Source: an uncultured Alphaproteobacteria bacterium (GTDB taxonomy: Bacteria; Pseudomonadota; Alphaproteobacteria; UBA8366; JADFVY01). From it: 55,466 nucleotides of DNA. Shown here one piece after another: positions 24,254 through 32,243 of this stretch. Each line of letters starts with the position of its first letter. Position 1 is the stretch's first letter. The notes beneath the pieces are model-generated. The model had not been told where the DNA came from. It did no database searches and saw nothing but the letters and a program-made list of their open reading frames with translations. The position numbers and the translations under genes were made by a program. The stretch covers positions 1 to 55,466 of the forward strand of contig CAMYKU010000015.1 in NCBI GenBank assembly GCA_947259105.1, given 5' to 3'.

Positions 24254-24351
24254 CCACCCCCTCCCCGGCCCTCCCCCATCAAGGGGGAGGGAGAAATTGC
24301 GCGCGAAATGGATGCCCTCCCCCTTGATGGGGGAGGGTTGGGAGGGGGTGG
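24254..24351. repeat. C/G-rich palindromic repeat inside the soe operon
   Basis: Arms 24254-24291 and 24315-24351 are near-perfect reverse complements (both contain CTCCCCCATCAAGGGGGAGG read on one or other strand), separated by about 23 bp. Each arm also has its own internal hairpin CTCCCCC/GGGGGAG. It fills most of the 250-bp soeB-soeC gap and resembles a known type of dispersed alphaproteobacterial intergenic repeat. Confidence 0.75.
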
Positions 24352-24433
24352 CCGCCAGGCAAGCTGCCGGCGAAGGCCGGCGCCGCACAAGCAAACGTTA
24401 AAAGATTCACACATCCTGAGAGGAAGGTAGCCG

Positions 24434-25381
24434 GTGCATCCCGCCTTCTCCGTTATCTTCTTTACCACCGCGTCCGGCGCCGGTTATGGCCTGCTGGCGC
24501 TGCTGGGAGCGTTCGGCGCACTGGGACTGCTGCCGGCGGAGCGCTGGTTCGGCGTCGTCGCGTTCGGGAGCGGTTTCGCGCTGATAACCGCGGGCCTGCT
24601 GTCCTCGACCTTCCATCTCGGTCATCCGGAACGCGCCTGGCGGGCGATGACCCAGTGGCGGTCGTCGTGGCTCAGCCGCGAGGGCGTGATGGCGGTGCTG
24701 ACGTACATTCCCACAGGCCTCTACGCGATCGGCTGGGTGTATCTCGAGCGGACCGACGGGGTCTTCGCGGCGCTGGGGCTTGCCGGCGCGGCGCTGTGCG
24801 TGGTGACCGTCTACTGCACGGCGATGATCTATGCTTCGCTCAACAGCATCCCGCGCTGGGCGAACCCGTTTGTGCCGCCGGCCTATCTGCTGCTCGGGCT
24901 GGCGACGGGCGCCCTGTTCCTGATGCTGCTGACCCATCTGTTCGCGGTGAACACCATGGCGATCGACCTTACCGCGGCCCTGTCGGTGCTGTTTGCGGCG
25001 GCGGTCAAGCTCGCCTACTGGCGGGCCATTCGCCGGGACGGCGGCAGCACGGCGGCCAGCGCCACGGGCCTCGGCAAGCCGGGTCTGGTCAGCCTGCTCG
25101 ACGCGCCGCATACCGAATCGAACTACCTGTTGCAGGAAATGGGCTATCGCGTCGGCCGCAAGCATGCGGTCCGGCTGAGGATTATCGCCGCCATTACCTT
25201 GTTTGCCGTTCCGGTCGCACTGATACTTGCGATGATCGCTTCGGGCGCCGGACCCCTGGCCATGGCACTGGCCGCCATCGCGGTGGCTTCCGCCGTAATC
25301 GGCATCCTGACCGAACGCTGGCTGTTCTTTGCCGAGGCCAAACATACGGTCACGCTTTATTACGGCGCCGAGTCCGTGTGA
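24434..25381 (+). CDS. soeC: SoeC/DmsC-type membrane anchor subunit
   Basis: A 315-residue membrane protein with about eight TM helices, of the DmsC family. It anchors SoeAB at the inner face of the membrane and passes electrons to quinone. Typical features are the N-terminal HPAFSVIFFTTASGAGYGL, the SSTFHLGHPERAWRA motif with its conserved His, and SLNSIPRWANPFVPPAYLLLG. The GTG at 24434 has AGGAAGG upstream. It is separated from soeB by a palindromic repeat, yet the orientation and family make one functional operon likely. Confidence 0.88.
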   Translation: MHPAFSVIFFTTASGAGYGLLALLGAFGALGLLPAERWFGVVAFGSGFALITAGLLSSTFHLGHPERAWRAMTQWRSSWLSREGVMAVLTYIPTGLYAIGWVYLERTDGVFAALGLAGAALCVVTVYCTAMIYASLNSIPRWANPFVPPAYLLLGLATGALFLMLLTHLFAVNTMAIDLTAALSVLFAAAVKLAYWRAIRRDGGSTAASATGLGKPGLVSLLDAPHTESNYLLQEMGYRVGRKHAVRLRIIAAITLFAVPVALILAMIASGAGPLAMALAAIAVASAVIGILTERWLFFAEAKHTVTLYYGAESV

Positions 25382-25444
25382 GGCCTTGAAGCGTGCAGGT
25401 TTTGTACCACATATAAGAAATAACTAATATAGAGAGGGACGACG

Positions 25445-25825
25445 ATGCCAACCAGAATCGAGACGATCGACGCGCATACGCTGCACGACTGGATCGAGAA
25501 CGACGAGGCCCTGCTGATCGACGTGCGCGAAGCACACGAGCATGCGCGGGCCCATATCCCGGCCGCGACACTGCAACCGCTGTCGCGCCTGGGCTCGGCG
25601 GCGCTGCCGGAGGCGAACGGCCGCAAGGTCGTGGTCTGCTGCGCGTCGGGCGCCCGTTCGCTGATGGCGGCGGACCGGATGCTGGCCAATCACTACGGCA
25701 GTGTCTGCAACCTCGACGGCGGGATCGCCGCCTGGCAGCTTGCCGGCTACGAGATCGCGCAGGACGAAAACGCCGCGGCCATCGCCTTCCCGGGCCTCTT
25801 TTCGCTGTTTCGCAACGCCGGCTGA
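25445..25825 (+). CDS. Rhodanese-like sulfurtransferase
   Basis: A 126-residue single rhodanese domain. The start LLIDVREAHEHARAHIPAA is the family CH2A motif and the active-site loop is C66-A-S-G-A-R, with a second Cys next to it (C65). GSVCNLDGGIAAWQLAGYEI is the C-terminal family motif. It probably carries sulfane sulfur as a Cys persulfide. It lies 63 bp after soeC and is likely part of the sulfur unit; the AT-rich gap (25405-25430) might also hold its own promoter. Confidence 0.92.
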   Translation: MPTRIETIDAHTLHDWIENDEALLIDVREAHEHARAHIPAATLQPLSRLGSAALPEANGRKVVVCCASGARSLMAADRMLANHYGSVCNLDGGIAAWQLAGYEIAQDENAAAIAFPGLFSLFRNAG

Positions 25826-25871
25826 TATTTCGTATCGCGCATTATCCGTTATGTTGGGTTCGGTTGGACTG

Positions 25872-25987
25872 GCGCGACCTCATACTTCGAGACGCGGCTA
25901 CGCCGCTCCTCAGCATGAGGCTCCAACGCCTGTGTCCTCATCCTGAGGAGGTTGCGTAGCAACCGTCTCGAAGGGTGAGGTCGCGCC
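25872..25987. repeat. Palindromic dispersed repeat, copy 1
   Basis: A 116-bp imperfect palindrome. The left arm starts GCGCGACCTCATACTTCGAG and the right arm ends CTCGAAGGGTGAGGTCGCGC; CCTCAGCATGAGG and CCTCATCCTGAGG lie near the centre. A second copy is at 44747-44857. It lies between the plus-strand rhodanese and the minus-strand TfoX gene. Confidence 0.8.
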
Positions 25988-26051
25988 GGCGGCCGGAGCC
26001 GATTCCACTTAAGTGGATAATGAGCTAAATATGCACCAACGGACCGAGCAG

Positions 26052-26381
26052 CTACTTCGGCGGCAGGGTATCGGCGAAATCGGCGGCGCGGTTGACCCGG
26101 CGGTACAGATCGTCGTCCGCGGCAATCCCGCCGGGCCCGACATAGACCATCGACTTCATCGGCTTGCCGGTGAAGTCCATCGGCCTCGTGTGCGGCTCCT
26201 CGAGGGCCGCCGCCGCGCCGTCGTTGCCGAGCCGCAGCATCAGCGTATCGCCCACCACCCCGCAGCACATGTTGCCGCGCAGCATGAAGGCGAGGCCGCC
26301 GAACATCTTGCGCTCGTCGATATCGGGCCGCGGCGCCAGCGCCCGGCGGACCCGCGCGGCGAGCGATTCGTCATATGCCAA
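26052..26381 (-). CDS. TfoX/Sxy N-terminal-domain protein
   Basis: A 109-residue protein with the TfoX N-terminal domain: RKMFGGLAFMLRGNMCCGVVGDTLMLRLG, described here as the conserved core at about residues 24-52, and MDFTGKPMKSMVYVGP. In gammaproteobacteria TfoX controls competence genes; in short stand-alone members like this one the function is unknown. It lies 47 bp downstream of the nitroreductase gene on the same strand and is probably cotranscribed. Confidence 0.85.
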   Translation of the reverse strand: MAYDESLAARVRRALAPRPDIDERKMFGGLAFMLRGNMCCGVVGDTLMLRLGNDGAAAALEEPHTRPMDFTGKPMKSMVYVGPGGIAADDDLYRRVNRAADFADTLPPK

Positions 26382-26428
26382 AACGGTCCTCCATGCCGGC
26401 GTTGCCGGCCAACCGCACCACCGGAACG

Positions 26429-27007
26429 TCAGGCGACCGGCCCGGTCCAGTCCCGTGTGAACTTGGTCGCGTCGGGCCGCCTCTTGGGACGCATCTTGCC
26501 TTCCGGCGTGCCGATGTAGACGAAGGCGACGATCTGGTCCTTGTCCTTCAGGCCCAGCGCCGCCTTGACGGTCGAATCGTAGGCATGGTCGCCGGTCAGC
26601 ATGACGCCGCCATAGCCCTTTGCCTGCGCCGCCAGCAGGAGCGCCTGCGCGGCAAGCCCGGTGGCGACGAGCTGTTCCGACGGCGGGACCTTCGGATGGT
26701 TCTCCATGATCGAGGCGGCGACCACGATCAAGAGCGGCACGCGCCGCATGCGGTCCCGGTCTTTCTCGACGGTCGCCTCGTCGGCGTCGGGCTTGCGTTT
26801 CAGGAGGGCTTCGGTGAACACCTCACCCATCGCCTCGCGCGCACCGCCCCGCACCACGAAGAACCGCCACGGCCGGATCGCCCCATGGTCCGGCGCCGTG
26901 ACCGCGGCCGCCAGAAACTCCTGGATCTCTTCTTCCGAGGGCCCGGGATCGCCGAGCACCCGCCACGGCGTCGACCCGCGCGCCTTTAGAAAATCGACGA
27001 TATCCAT
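26429..27007 (-). CDS. Nitroreductase-family flavoprotein (YdjA-like)
   Basis: A 192-residue member of the FMN-dependent nitroreductase family of the short YdjA type. Features are the FMN-phosphate region (TAPDHGAIRPWRFFVVRG), the PPSEQLVATGLAAQALLLAA helix and a C-terminal GYGGVMLTGDHAYD, then VAFVYIGTPEGKMRPKRRPD. It reduces nitro compounds or quinones with NAD(P)H; the physiological substrate is not known. It is upstream of the tfoX-like gene on the same strand. Confidence 0.9.
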   Translation of the reverse strand: MDIVDFLKARGSTPWRVLGDPGPSEEEIQEFLAAAVTAPDHGAIRPWRFFVVRGGAREAMGEVFTEALLKRKPDADEATVEKDRDRMRRVPLLIVVAASIMENHPKVPPSEQLVATGLAAQALLLAAQAKGYGGVMLTGDHAYDSTVKAALGLKDKDQIVAFVYIGTPEGKMRPKRRPDATKFTRDWTGPVA

Positions 27008-27123
27008 TGCTGCTGCCCGTCAAGCCCCTTTGTTTCCCCGCCTCGCGGCGCCAGTTGCGGCTGGCCTGCCGTCAACCCTATTCAGGACGCAGTCTCACGG
27101 CAAGCCCCCGCTCCGTTTTGGGG

Positions 27124-27579
27124 TCAGACCAGTTCGATCTTCAGGGTCGTACCGTCGACATCGACGACTTTCACGCGGCTGCCCGACGCAATATCCTCGC
27201 CCCCATCGCAGACCGCGCGCCAGGTCGTGTCGTCGACGTGTATCTTGCCCCGCCCCACCGGCATGTCGGTATCCAGGATGAAAACGCGGCCAACATACTG
27301 CGCGCCCCGTCGGTTGAGCAGCGGCTCGTCCGTCTCCGTCGGGTTTTTCCGGAGATAGATGCGCCACGCGACGATCGAAACGACCGACAGCACCGCGAAT
27401 ACCAGGATCTGATATTCCCAGGCCAGGTCCGGCGCAAACAGGACTACAAAGCCAACGACGCCGGCGGCCACTGCCAACCAGAGGAAAAAGGCGCCGGGCG
27501 CCATCATCTCGAGGACGAGAAGACCGACGCCGAGCACCCACCAGTGCCAGAAAACGAACTTTCCAAGCCAGGGAATCAT
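27124..27579 (-). CDS. NfeD-family membrane protein (short form)
   Basis: A 151-residue protein with three TM helices (about 6-24, 28-50, 55-73) and a C-terminal OB-fold domain (about 90-150, GRVFILDTDMPVGRGKIHVDD). NfeD proteins pair with SPFH proteins of the stomatin/paraslipin type. Its ATG overlaps the stop of the SPFH gene by 4 bp, the standard arrangement. The short form lacks the ClpP-like protease domain. Confidence 0.92.
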   Translation of the reverse strand: MIPWLGKFVFWHWWVLGVGLLVLEMMAPGAFFLWLAVAAGVVGFVVLFAPDLAWEYQILVFAVLSVVSIVAWRIYLRKNPTETDEPLLNRRGAQYVGRVFILDTDMPVGRGKIHVDDTTWRAVCDGGEDIASGSRVKVVDVDGTTLKIELV

Positions 27580-28502
27580 TGCTCCTCCTTACCGAACGCC
27601 TGTCTGGCGATCTCGGCGATGCCGCCGATCGAGCCGATGACACCGGCGGCCTCGACGGGCAGGAAGAATACCTTCTGGTTTGGCGAATCGGCGAACTTGC
27701 CAAGCGCCTCGACATATTTGCCGGCGACGAAATAGTTGATCGCCTGCACGTCGCCGCCGGCGATCGCCTGCGAGACCATCGCGGTCGCCTTGGCCTCGGC
27801 TTCCGCCTCGCGTTCGCGCGCCTCGGCATCGCGGAACGCCGCTTCCCTGCGGCCCTCGGCCTCCAGGATCGCCGCCTGCTTCTGGCCCTCCGCCGCCAGG
27901 ATCGCCGACTGTCGCGTACCCTCGGCCTCGAGGATCTGGGCGCGCTTTTCGCGCTCCGCCTTCATCTGCCGCGCCATCGAGTCGACCAGATCGTGCGGCG
28001 GACTGATATCCTTGATCTCGATGCGGGTCACCTTGACGCCCCAGGGCTCCGTCGCCTGGTCGACCACGGTCAGCAGCTGCTGGTTTATGTCATCGCGGCG
28101 CGACAGCAGATCGTCCAGGTCCATTGAGCCCATCACGGTCCGGATGTTGGTCATCGTCAGATTGAGAATCGCACGGTTCAGGTCGTTGACCTCGTAGGCC
28201 GCCTTGGCGGCGTTGAGGACCTGGAAAAACACCACCCCGTCCACCTTGATCATGGCGTTGTCGCGGCTGATCACCTCCTGGCTCGGCACGTCCATCACCG
28301 TTTCGCGCATGTTCACCTTCATGCCGACCCGGTCGATCAGCGGGATGATGAGGTTGAGCCCCGGCGCCAGCGTCCTCGTGTAGCGGCCGAACCGTTCCGT
28401 CGTGTATTCCATGCCCTGCGATACGGATTTCACGCCCATGAACAAGAGAAAAACCGCAAATACCAGTGCGGCAACAACGAAAATCGCAAAACCTTCGATC
28501 AT
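27576..28502 (-). CDS. SPFH/band 7 protein (QmcA/paraslipin-like)
   Basis: A 308-residue protein: an N-terminal TM helix (about 4-24), the SPFH domain beginning GVKSVSQGMEYTTERFGRYTRTLAPGLN (family start, about residues 23-50), and a long Ala/Glu-rich coiled coil (about 185-245, EAEGRREAAFRDAEAREREAEAEA-like). It forms membrane-associated oligomers linked to membrane quality control. It is translationally coupled to nfeD by a 4-bp overlap. A promoter-like sequence lies at 28586-28615. Confidence 0.92.
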   Translation of the reverse strand: MIEGFAIFVVAALVFAVFLLFMGVKSVSQGMEYTTERFGRYTRTLAPGLNLIIPLIDRVGMKVNMRETVMDVPSQEVISRDNAMIKVDGVVFFQVLNAAKAAYEVNDLNRAILNLTMTNIRTVMGSMDLDDLLSRRDDINQQLLTVVDQATEPWGVKVTRIEIKDISPPHDLVDSMARQMKAEREKRAQILEAEGTRQSAILAAEGQKQAAILEAEGRREAAFRDAEAREREAEAEAKATAMVSQAIAGGDVQAINYFVAGKYVEALGKFADSPNQKVFFLPVEAAGVIGSIGGIAEIARQAFGKEEQ

Positions 28503-28585
28503 CTGCAGACTCCCCTTTCTTGGCAGCCGAAGGCGCGACCGTGCGCTTCGACTGAAAAAGCCGATTTTACTTCCCCTATTACTAA

Positions 28586-28615
28586 TATATAGTTGCCAAG
28601 GGGGTATAATTACAA
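28586..28615 (-). promoter_or_regulatory. Possible promoter of the SPFH-nfeD operon
   Basis: On the minus strand TTGTAA (28615-28610), an 18-bp spacer and TATATA (28591-28586), in an AT-rich segment 84 bp before the SPFH start. Confidence 0.4.
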
Positions 28616-28626
28616 GATGCGGGATT

Positions 28627-29667
28627 TCAATTTCCGCGCGTGGAGCGCCGGAACAACACCGGCGCGATGGCGACGACCAGGATGATGCGGGCGACGTGGT
28701 GGGTCACGACGAAGGCGACATCGACGCCAAGCGCCAGCGCCATCAGCGTCATCTCCGGCAGGCCGCCGGGCGAGAACGCCAGTATCGCCGCCGGCAGGCT
28801 CGCCGCGCCGATCTGGTTCACCGCCGCCGCGAAGACGGCGGCGATCGCCAGCATGATCACCGTCAGCCCGGTCCCGACCGCCAGCGCCCGCATGACTTCG
28901 CGGGTCGGAACGTCGGCGAAGCGGCAGCCGACGGACGCACCGATGATCAACTGGGCGAGGTTGACCAGCTCGCGCGGCGGCTGCGATTCGCTGACGCCCG
29001 TGATATGCAGCGCGGCGCTGACGATCAGCGGACCCATCGTGGCCGCGGACGGCAGTTTCAGCTTCCACGCCAGCGCCCAGCCCAGTGCGCCGGCCCCGGC
29101 AAGGACCAGCAGGTCACCGATTTCGACGCTCGCCAGCCCGACACCGAGCGTCGAGCGGTCGACATTCCCCAATTCCCCGGTGATCTGGAACCAGATCGGA
29201 ATGGTGAAGACGACCAGCAGCACGCGGCTGCCGTGGATCAGGCCGATCTTCCCCTCGTCGCCGCCCATCGCGCCGCCGATCGGCACCATCTGGCTCATCC
29301 CGCCCGGCATGGCACAGAAGAACGCGGTGACCGGATCGAACCGGGCGACCCTGCGGAAATAGGGATAGGCGATGGCCCCGGTTACGATCACACACACGAG
29401 CAACAGCAATATGCTGCTCAGCCAGTGTCCGACGCGGTCCAGTATGTCGGGTGCGAAGGTGCTGCCCAGCATGACGCCGAGCACCATGAACATGAGCGGC
29501 CGGATTCTGGTGGGCCCCGCGACCGGCGCGCCCAGAAGCGCCGCGATTGTGGTCGTGGTCATCGCGCCCAGCATCCACGGCAGCGGCAGTCTCAGCCACG
29601 AGAACAGCAGCGCGCCCACCACACCGATGGCCAGCGCCAGCACGACCCGCGCGGCCGGGCGGCCCAT
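28627..29667 (-). CDS. AbrB-type membrane protein (putative ammonia monooxygenase-like, PF05145)
   Basis: A 346-residue integral membrane protein with about ten TM helices in two repeats. Each repeat has a related motif: FCAMPGGMSQMVPIGGAMGGDE in the first and LAFSPGGLPEMTLMALALGVD in the second, the hallmark of AbrB-duplication proteins. The old name ammonia monooxygenase is misleading; related proteins are implicated in envelope or transport roles. The ATG at 29667 is chosen because upstream extension overlaps the methyltransferase gene. It is 14 bp after that gene on the same strand. Confidence 0.85.
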   Translation of the reverse strand: MGRPAARVVLALAIGVVGALLFSWLRLPLPWMLGAMTTTTIAALLGAPVAGPTRIRPLMFMVLGVMLGSTFAPDILDRVGHWLSSILLLLVCVIVTGAIAYPYFRRVARFDPVTAFFCAMPGGMSQMVPIGGAMGGDEGKIGLIHGSRVLLVVFTIPIWFQITGELGNVDRSTLGVGLASVEIGDLLVLAGAGALGWALAWKLKLPSAATMGPLIVSAALHITGVSESQPPRELVNLAQLIIGASVGCRFADVPTREVMRALAVGTGLTVIMLAIAAVFAAAVNQIGAASLPAAILAFSPGGLPEMTLMALALGVDVAFVVTHHVARIILVVAIAPVLFRRSTRGN

Positions 29668-29681
29668 GATGCGACCGGTAT

Positions 29682-30293
29682 TCAAGGGGATGCCCTGCCC
29701 CAGGAGCAGTAGGCCAGGAACCGGGGGCCCGCCAGATAGCCCGACTCGGTATCCATCAGCGTAAAGCCGCGCTCTTGGATCATGCGGTTGATCGGCCGGT
29801 TCAGATGGCAGCCGCCGGCAAAATGCTTCCAGGCCGGTGTGATCCGGTCCTGCCAGCGTGCGACGCCGGCGTCCGGCGCCTGGCCATGCTCGAAATACAG
29901 GAGCTGCCCGCCGGGTTTCAGGACGCGCCTGATCTCGTCGAGCGCCCGACGGCCGTCGGGAATGCTGCACAGCGTCCAGGTCATGACGGCGGTGTCGAAA
30001 CTGGCGTCCTCCTGGGACAGCTCCTCGGCCGACCCCCTGAACAGGGTCACCGGTACGCGGGCGTCGCCGATTCGCTGCTCCGCCATGCGGTTCAGCGTCT
30101 CATGCGGGTCGATCCCGACGACCTCGCTGACCGCCTCGCCGTAAAGCGGCAGATTGAGCCCCGATCCGACGCCGACCTCCAGCACGCGGCCCTCGGCGCA
30201 CGAAACGACCCATTTCCGGTATTCGGCGACATCGCGGCGGCTAAGCGTCCAATGCATCAGCCGGGGGAAGACCACCCGATCATAGAAGGCCAT
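29682..30293 (-). CDS. Class I SAM-dependent methyltransferase
   Basis: A 203-residue methyltransferase. Motif I is VLEVGVGSGLNLPLY, the acidic end of strand 2 is VVGIDPHE, and motif IV lies around DTAVMTWTLCSIPD, followed by EIRRVLKPGGQLLYFEHG. This is the Methyltransf_11 group with similarity to UbiE-like enzymes, but no substrate motif allows a closer call. It sits between the 2-hydroxyacid dehydrogenase gene (3 bp upstream) and the AbrB-like gene (14 bp downstream), so the three are one operon. Confidence 0.9.
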   Translation of the reverse strand: MAFYDRVVFPRLMHWTLSRRDVAEYRKWVVSCAEGRVLEVGVGSGLNLPLYGEAVSEVVGIDPHETLNRMAEQRIGDARVPVTLFRGSAEELSQEDASFDTAVMTWTLCSIPDGRRALDEIRRVLKPGGQLLYFEHGQAPDAGVARWQDRITPAWKHFAGGCHLNRPINRMIQERGFTLMDTESGYLAGPRFLAYCSWGRASP

Positions 30294-30296
30294 GGC

Positions 30297-31268
30297 TCAG
30301 GCGACCCGGTCGTGCGGCTCACGCCCGGCGAACCAGGCATCGAGATTGTCGAGCGCCCGGAAGCCCATCCCATTGCGGGTCTCGATCGTGGCGCTGCCGA
30401 TATGCGGCAGAAGGAACACGTTGGACAATGAGAGGTAGCGCTTGTCGAGGTTCGGCTCGCCCGCGAAAACGTCGAGTCCCGCGGCCGCCAGTTTGCCCGA
30501 CTGCAGGGCCTGTATCAGCGCGTCATCGTCGATCACCGAACCGCGCGCGGTGTTGACCACGACGGCGCCGTCCGGCAACAGCTCTATACGCCGCTCGTTG
30601 ACGAAATGCCTCGTCTCGACCGAGCCCGGGCAGTTGATCGACAGGAAATCGCAGTGCGGCAGCATCTTGTGGGGATCGGCATGATAGATCGCGCCCTGCT
30701 CGGTTTCGGGCGGCAGCCGGTTGCGGTTGCTGTAGTGAATCTCCATGTCGAACCCGCGGGCGCGCCGGGCCACCGCCTGGCCGATCCGGCCCATGCCGTA
30801 TATGCCCAGCCGCTTGCCGGTGACCTCGACGCCAAGCATGTCCATCGATGCCCACCTGCCCCAGCGTCCCTGGCGGAGGACGCGTTCCGCGTTCTGGGCC
30901 TGGCGCGCGGCGCCCAAAAGACACAGCATCGTGGTGTCAGCCGTCGCATTGGTCAGCACGTCCGGCGTATTGGTGACGACGAGGCCGCGGGCGCTGGCCG
31001 CCGCAACGTCGATATGGTCGTAACCGACCGAGAACGTCGCCAGGATCTTCACGTTGCCGGGCAGCCTTTCGATCACGTCGGCCGTGAACCGCTCGGTGCC
31101 GCAGGTCAGTATCGCATCGGCGCCGGCGTCCCGGCTCATGTTGATCAGATCGTCCGCGCCCCAGGCTGCATCGCCGTCGTTCAGCACGGCGCGGTAATCA
31201 CGCGTCAACCGCGCCTCGACATCGGGCGGAAGCCGGCGGGTCACCAACAGGGTCGGTTTTTCGGTCAT
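30297..31268 (-). CDS. D-2-hydroxyacid dehydrogenase (glyoxylate/hydroxypyruvate reductase-like)
   Basis: A 323-residue NAD(P)-dependent dehydrogenase. The cofactor motif is GIYGMGRIGQAVARRARGF. The catalytic residues sit in NTARGSVID (Arg), VFAGEPNLD (Glu) and LLPHIGSAT (His). The N-terminal substrate domain has LATFSVGYDHIDVAAA, typical of the D-glycerate dehydrogenase/glyoxylate reductase branch. The ATG at 31268 (MTEKPTLLVT) has AAGGAAGG upstream. It heads the three-gene operon with the methyltransferase and AbrB-like protein and is divergent from eipB. A glycerate kinase at 43439 could act on the same metabolite, though it is not adjacent. Confidence 0.9.
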   Translation of the reverse strand: MTEKPTLLVTRRLPPDVEARLTRDYRAVLNDGDAAWGADDLINMSRDAGADAILTCGTERFTADVIERLPGNVKILATFSVGYDHIDVAAASARGLVVTNTPDVLTNATADTTMLCLLGAARQAQNAERVLRQGRWGRWASMDMLGVEVTGKRLGIYGMGRIGQAVARRARGFDMEIHYSNRNRLPPETEQGAIYHADPHKMLPHCDFLSINCPGSVETRHFVNERRIELLPDGAVVVNTARGSVIDDDALIQALQSGKLAAAGLDVFAGEPNLDKRYLSLSNVFLLPHIGSATIETRNGMGFRALDNLDAWFAGREPHDRVA

Positions 31269-31391
31269 GCGGGCGGGCCCTTCCTTTTGCGTTGCGCCGT
31301 CTCGGCGGTTCCTTATTACTTTGAGCCGTGACATAATCAAGAACACGGGTCGCCGCCAAGCCCCGTCCTGCAAATTTCCCGGGAGCCATCG

Positions 31392-32204
31392 ATGGTCAGG
31401 ATGACAGCCGCATCAGCCGCGGTCCTTATTGCGCTAACCGCCGCCGCACCGGCAACCGCTGCTGAAATGGTCTCTCACCGGGCCTTCTATCGACTCTCGT
31501 TGGCTTCGCTTAGCTCGGACAGCGAAGTTTCCGACGTGCAGGGCGGTATAGGATACGAAATCTCGGACGGATGCGACGGCTGGATCGTCGAACAGCAATA
31601 TGCCATGCGCGTTCTCTGGTCAAACGGGAACGAGATGGACAGTTCCGACAGTTTTACCTCCTGGGAATCGAAGGACGGGCTGAACTACAGATTCAACGTC
31701 AGGAAATTCCGGGACGGCACGGAATACATGCTGATCAGCGGCAACGCCGAGCTCGAGTCGAAGGGTGGCGCCGGCATGGCGCGGTTCGAAGAGCCCGAAA
31801 GCGACAGGATCGCCCTGCCCAAGGGAACCGTGTTTCCGACGGAACACACGGTCAACCTTCTGGAAAGCGCCCGGAAAGGTGAGAAGTTCGATCGCCAGCT
31901 GGTGTTCGACGGCTCGGAAATCGAAAGCGCCGCACCTGTAACGACCATCCTTTTTACCCAGCGGCCGGCGAAAGACGACGGCATTCTCAAACCGCCCCTC
32001 GGGCCCCATACCGTGTGGCCCATGAAGCTTGCCTTCTATGCCGCCGCGGGCAAGGCGGGTCCGGGCGAGGAACTGCCGGAGTTCGAGCTTTCCATGGACC
32101 TGCAGGAGAACGGCATCGCCACCGCGCTGGTCCTGCAGTTCGACGACTTTTCACTACGTGGCACGCTGGAGAGCCTCGAAGCGTTGCCTCACTCCGGCTG
32201 TTGA
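31392..32204 (+). CDS. eipB: Cell envelope integrity protein EipB (DUF1849)
   Basis: A 270-residue exported protein of the DUF1849 family, which in Brucella is the periplasmic beta-spiral protein EipB needed for envelope integrity. A signal peptide ends near ATAAE (residues 21-25), followed by SHRAFYRLSLAS. C61 (SDGCDGW) and the terminal C270 (PHSGC) match the two Cys that form the conserved disulfide in Brucella EipB. TFVFPTEH-like and PMKLAFY segments also fit. It is a single gene between divergent and convergent neighbours. It is restricted largely to Alphaproteobacteria. Confidence 0.9.
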   Translation: MVRMTAASAAVLIALTAAAPATAAEMVSHRAFYRLSLASLSSDSEVSDVQGGIGYEISDGCDGWIVEQQYAMRVLWSNGNEMDSSDSFTSWESKDGLNYRFNVRKFRDGTEYMLISGNAELESKGGAGMARFEEPESDRIALPKGTVFPTEHTVNLLESARKGEKFDRQLVFDGSEIESAAPVTTILFTQRPAKDDGILKPPLGPHTVWPMKLAFYAAAGKAGPGEELPEFELSMDLQENGIATALVLQFDDFSLRGTLESLEALPHSGC

Positions 32205-32243
32205 TTCATCCGGGCCGCCCGCCCGAACCGCGGAAACACCCGG

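Noticed and set aside
25405..28592. Similar ACTAATATA strings before the rhodanese gene and before the SPFH operon
   Set aside because: Short AT-rich matches in promoter regions are expected by chance; no wider similarity was seen.
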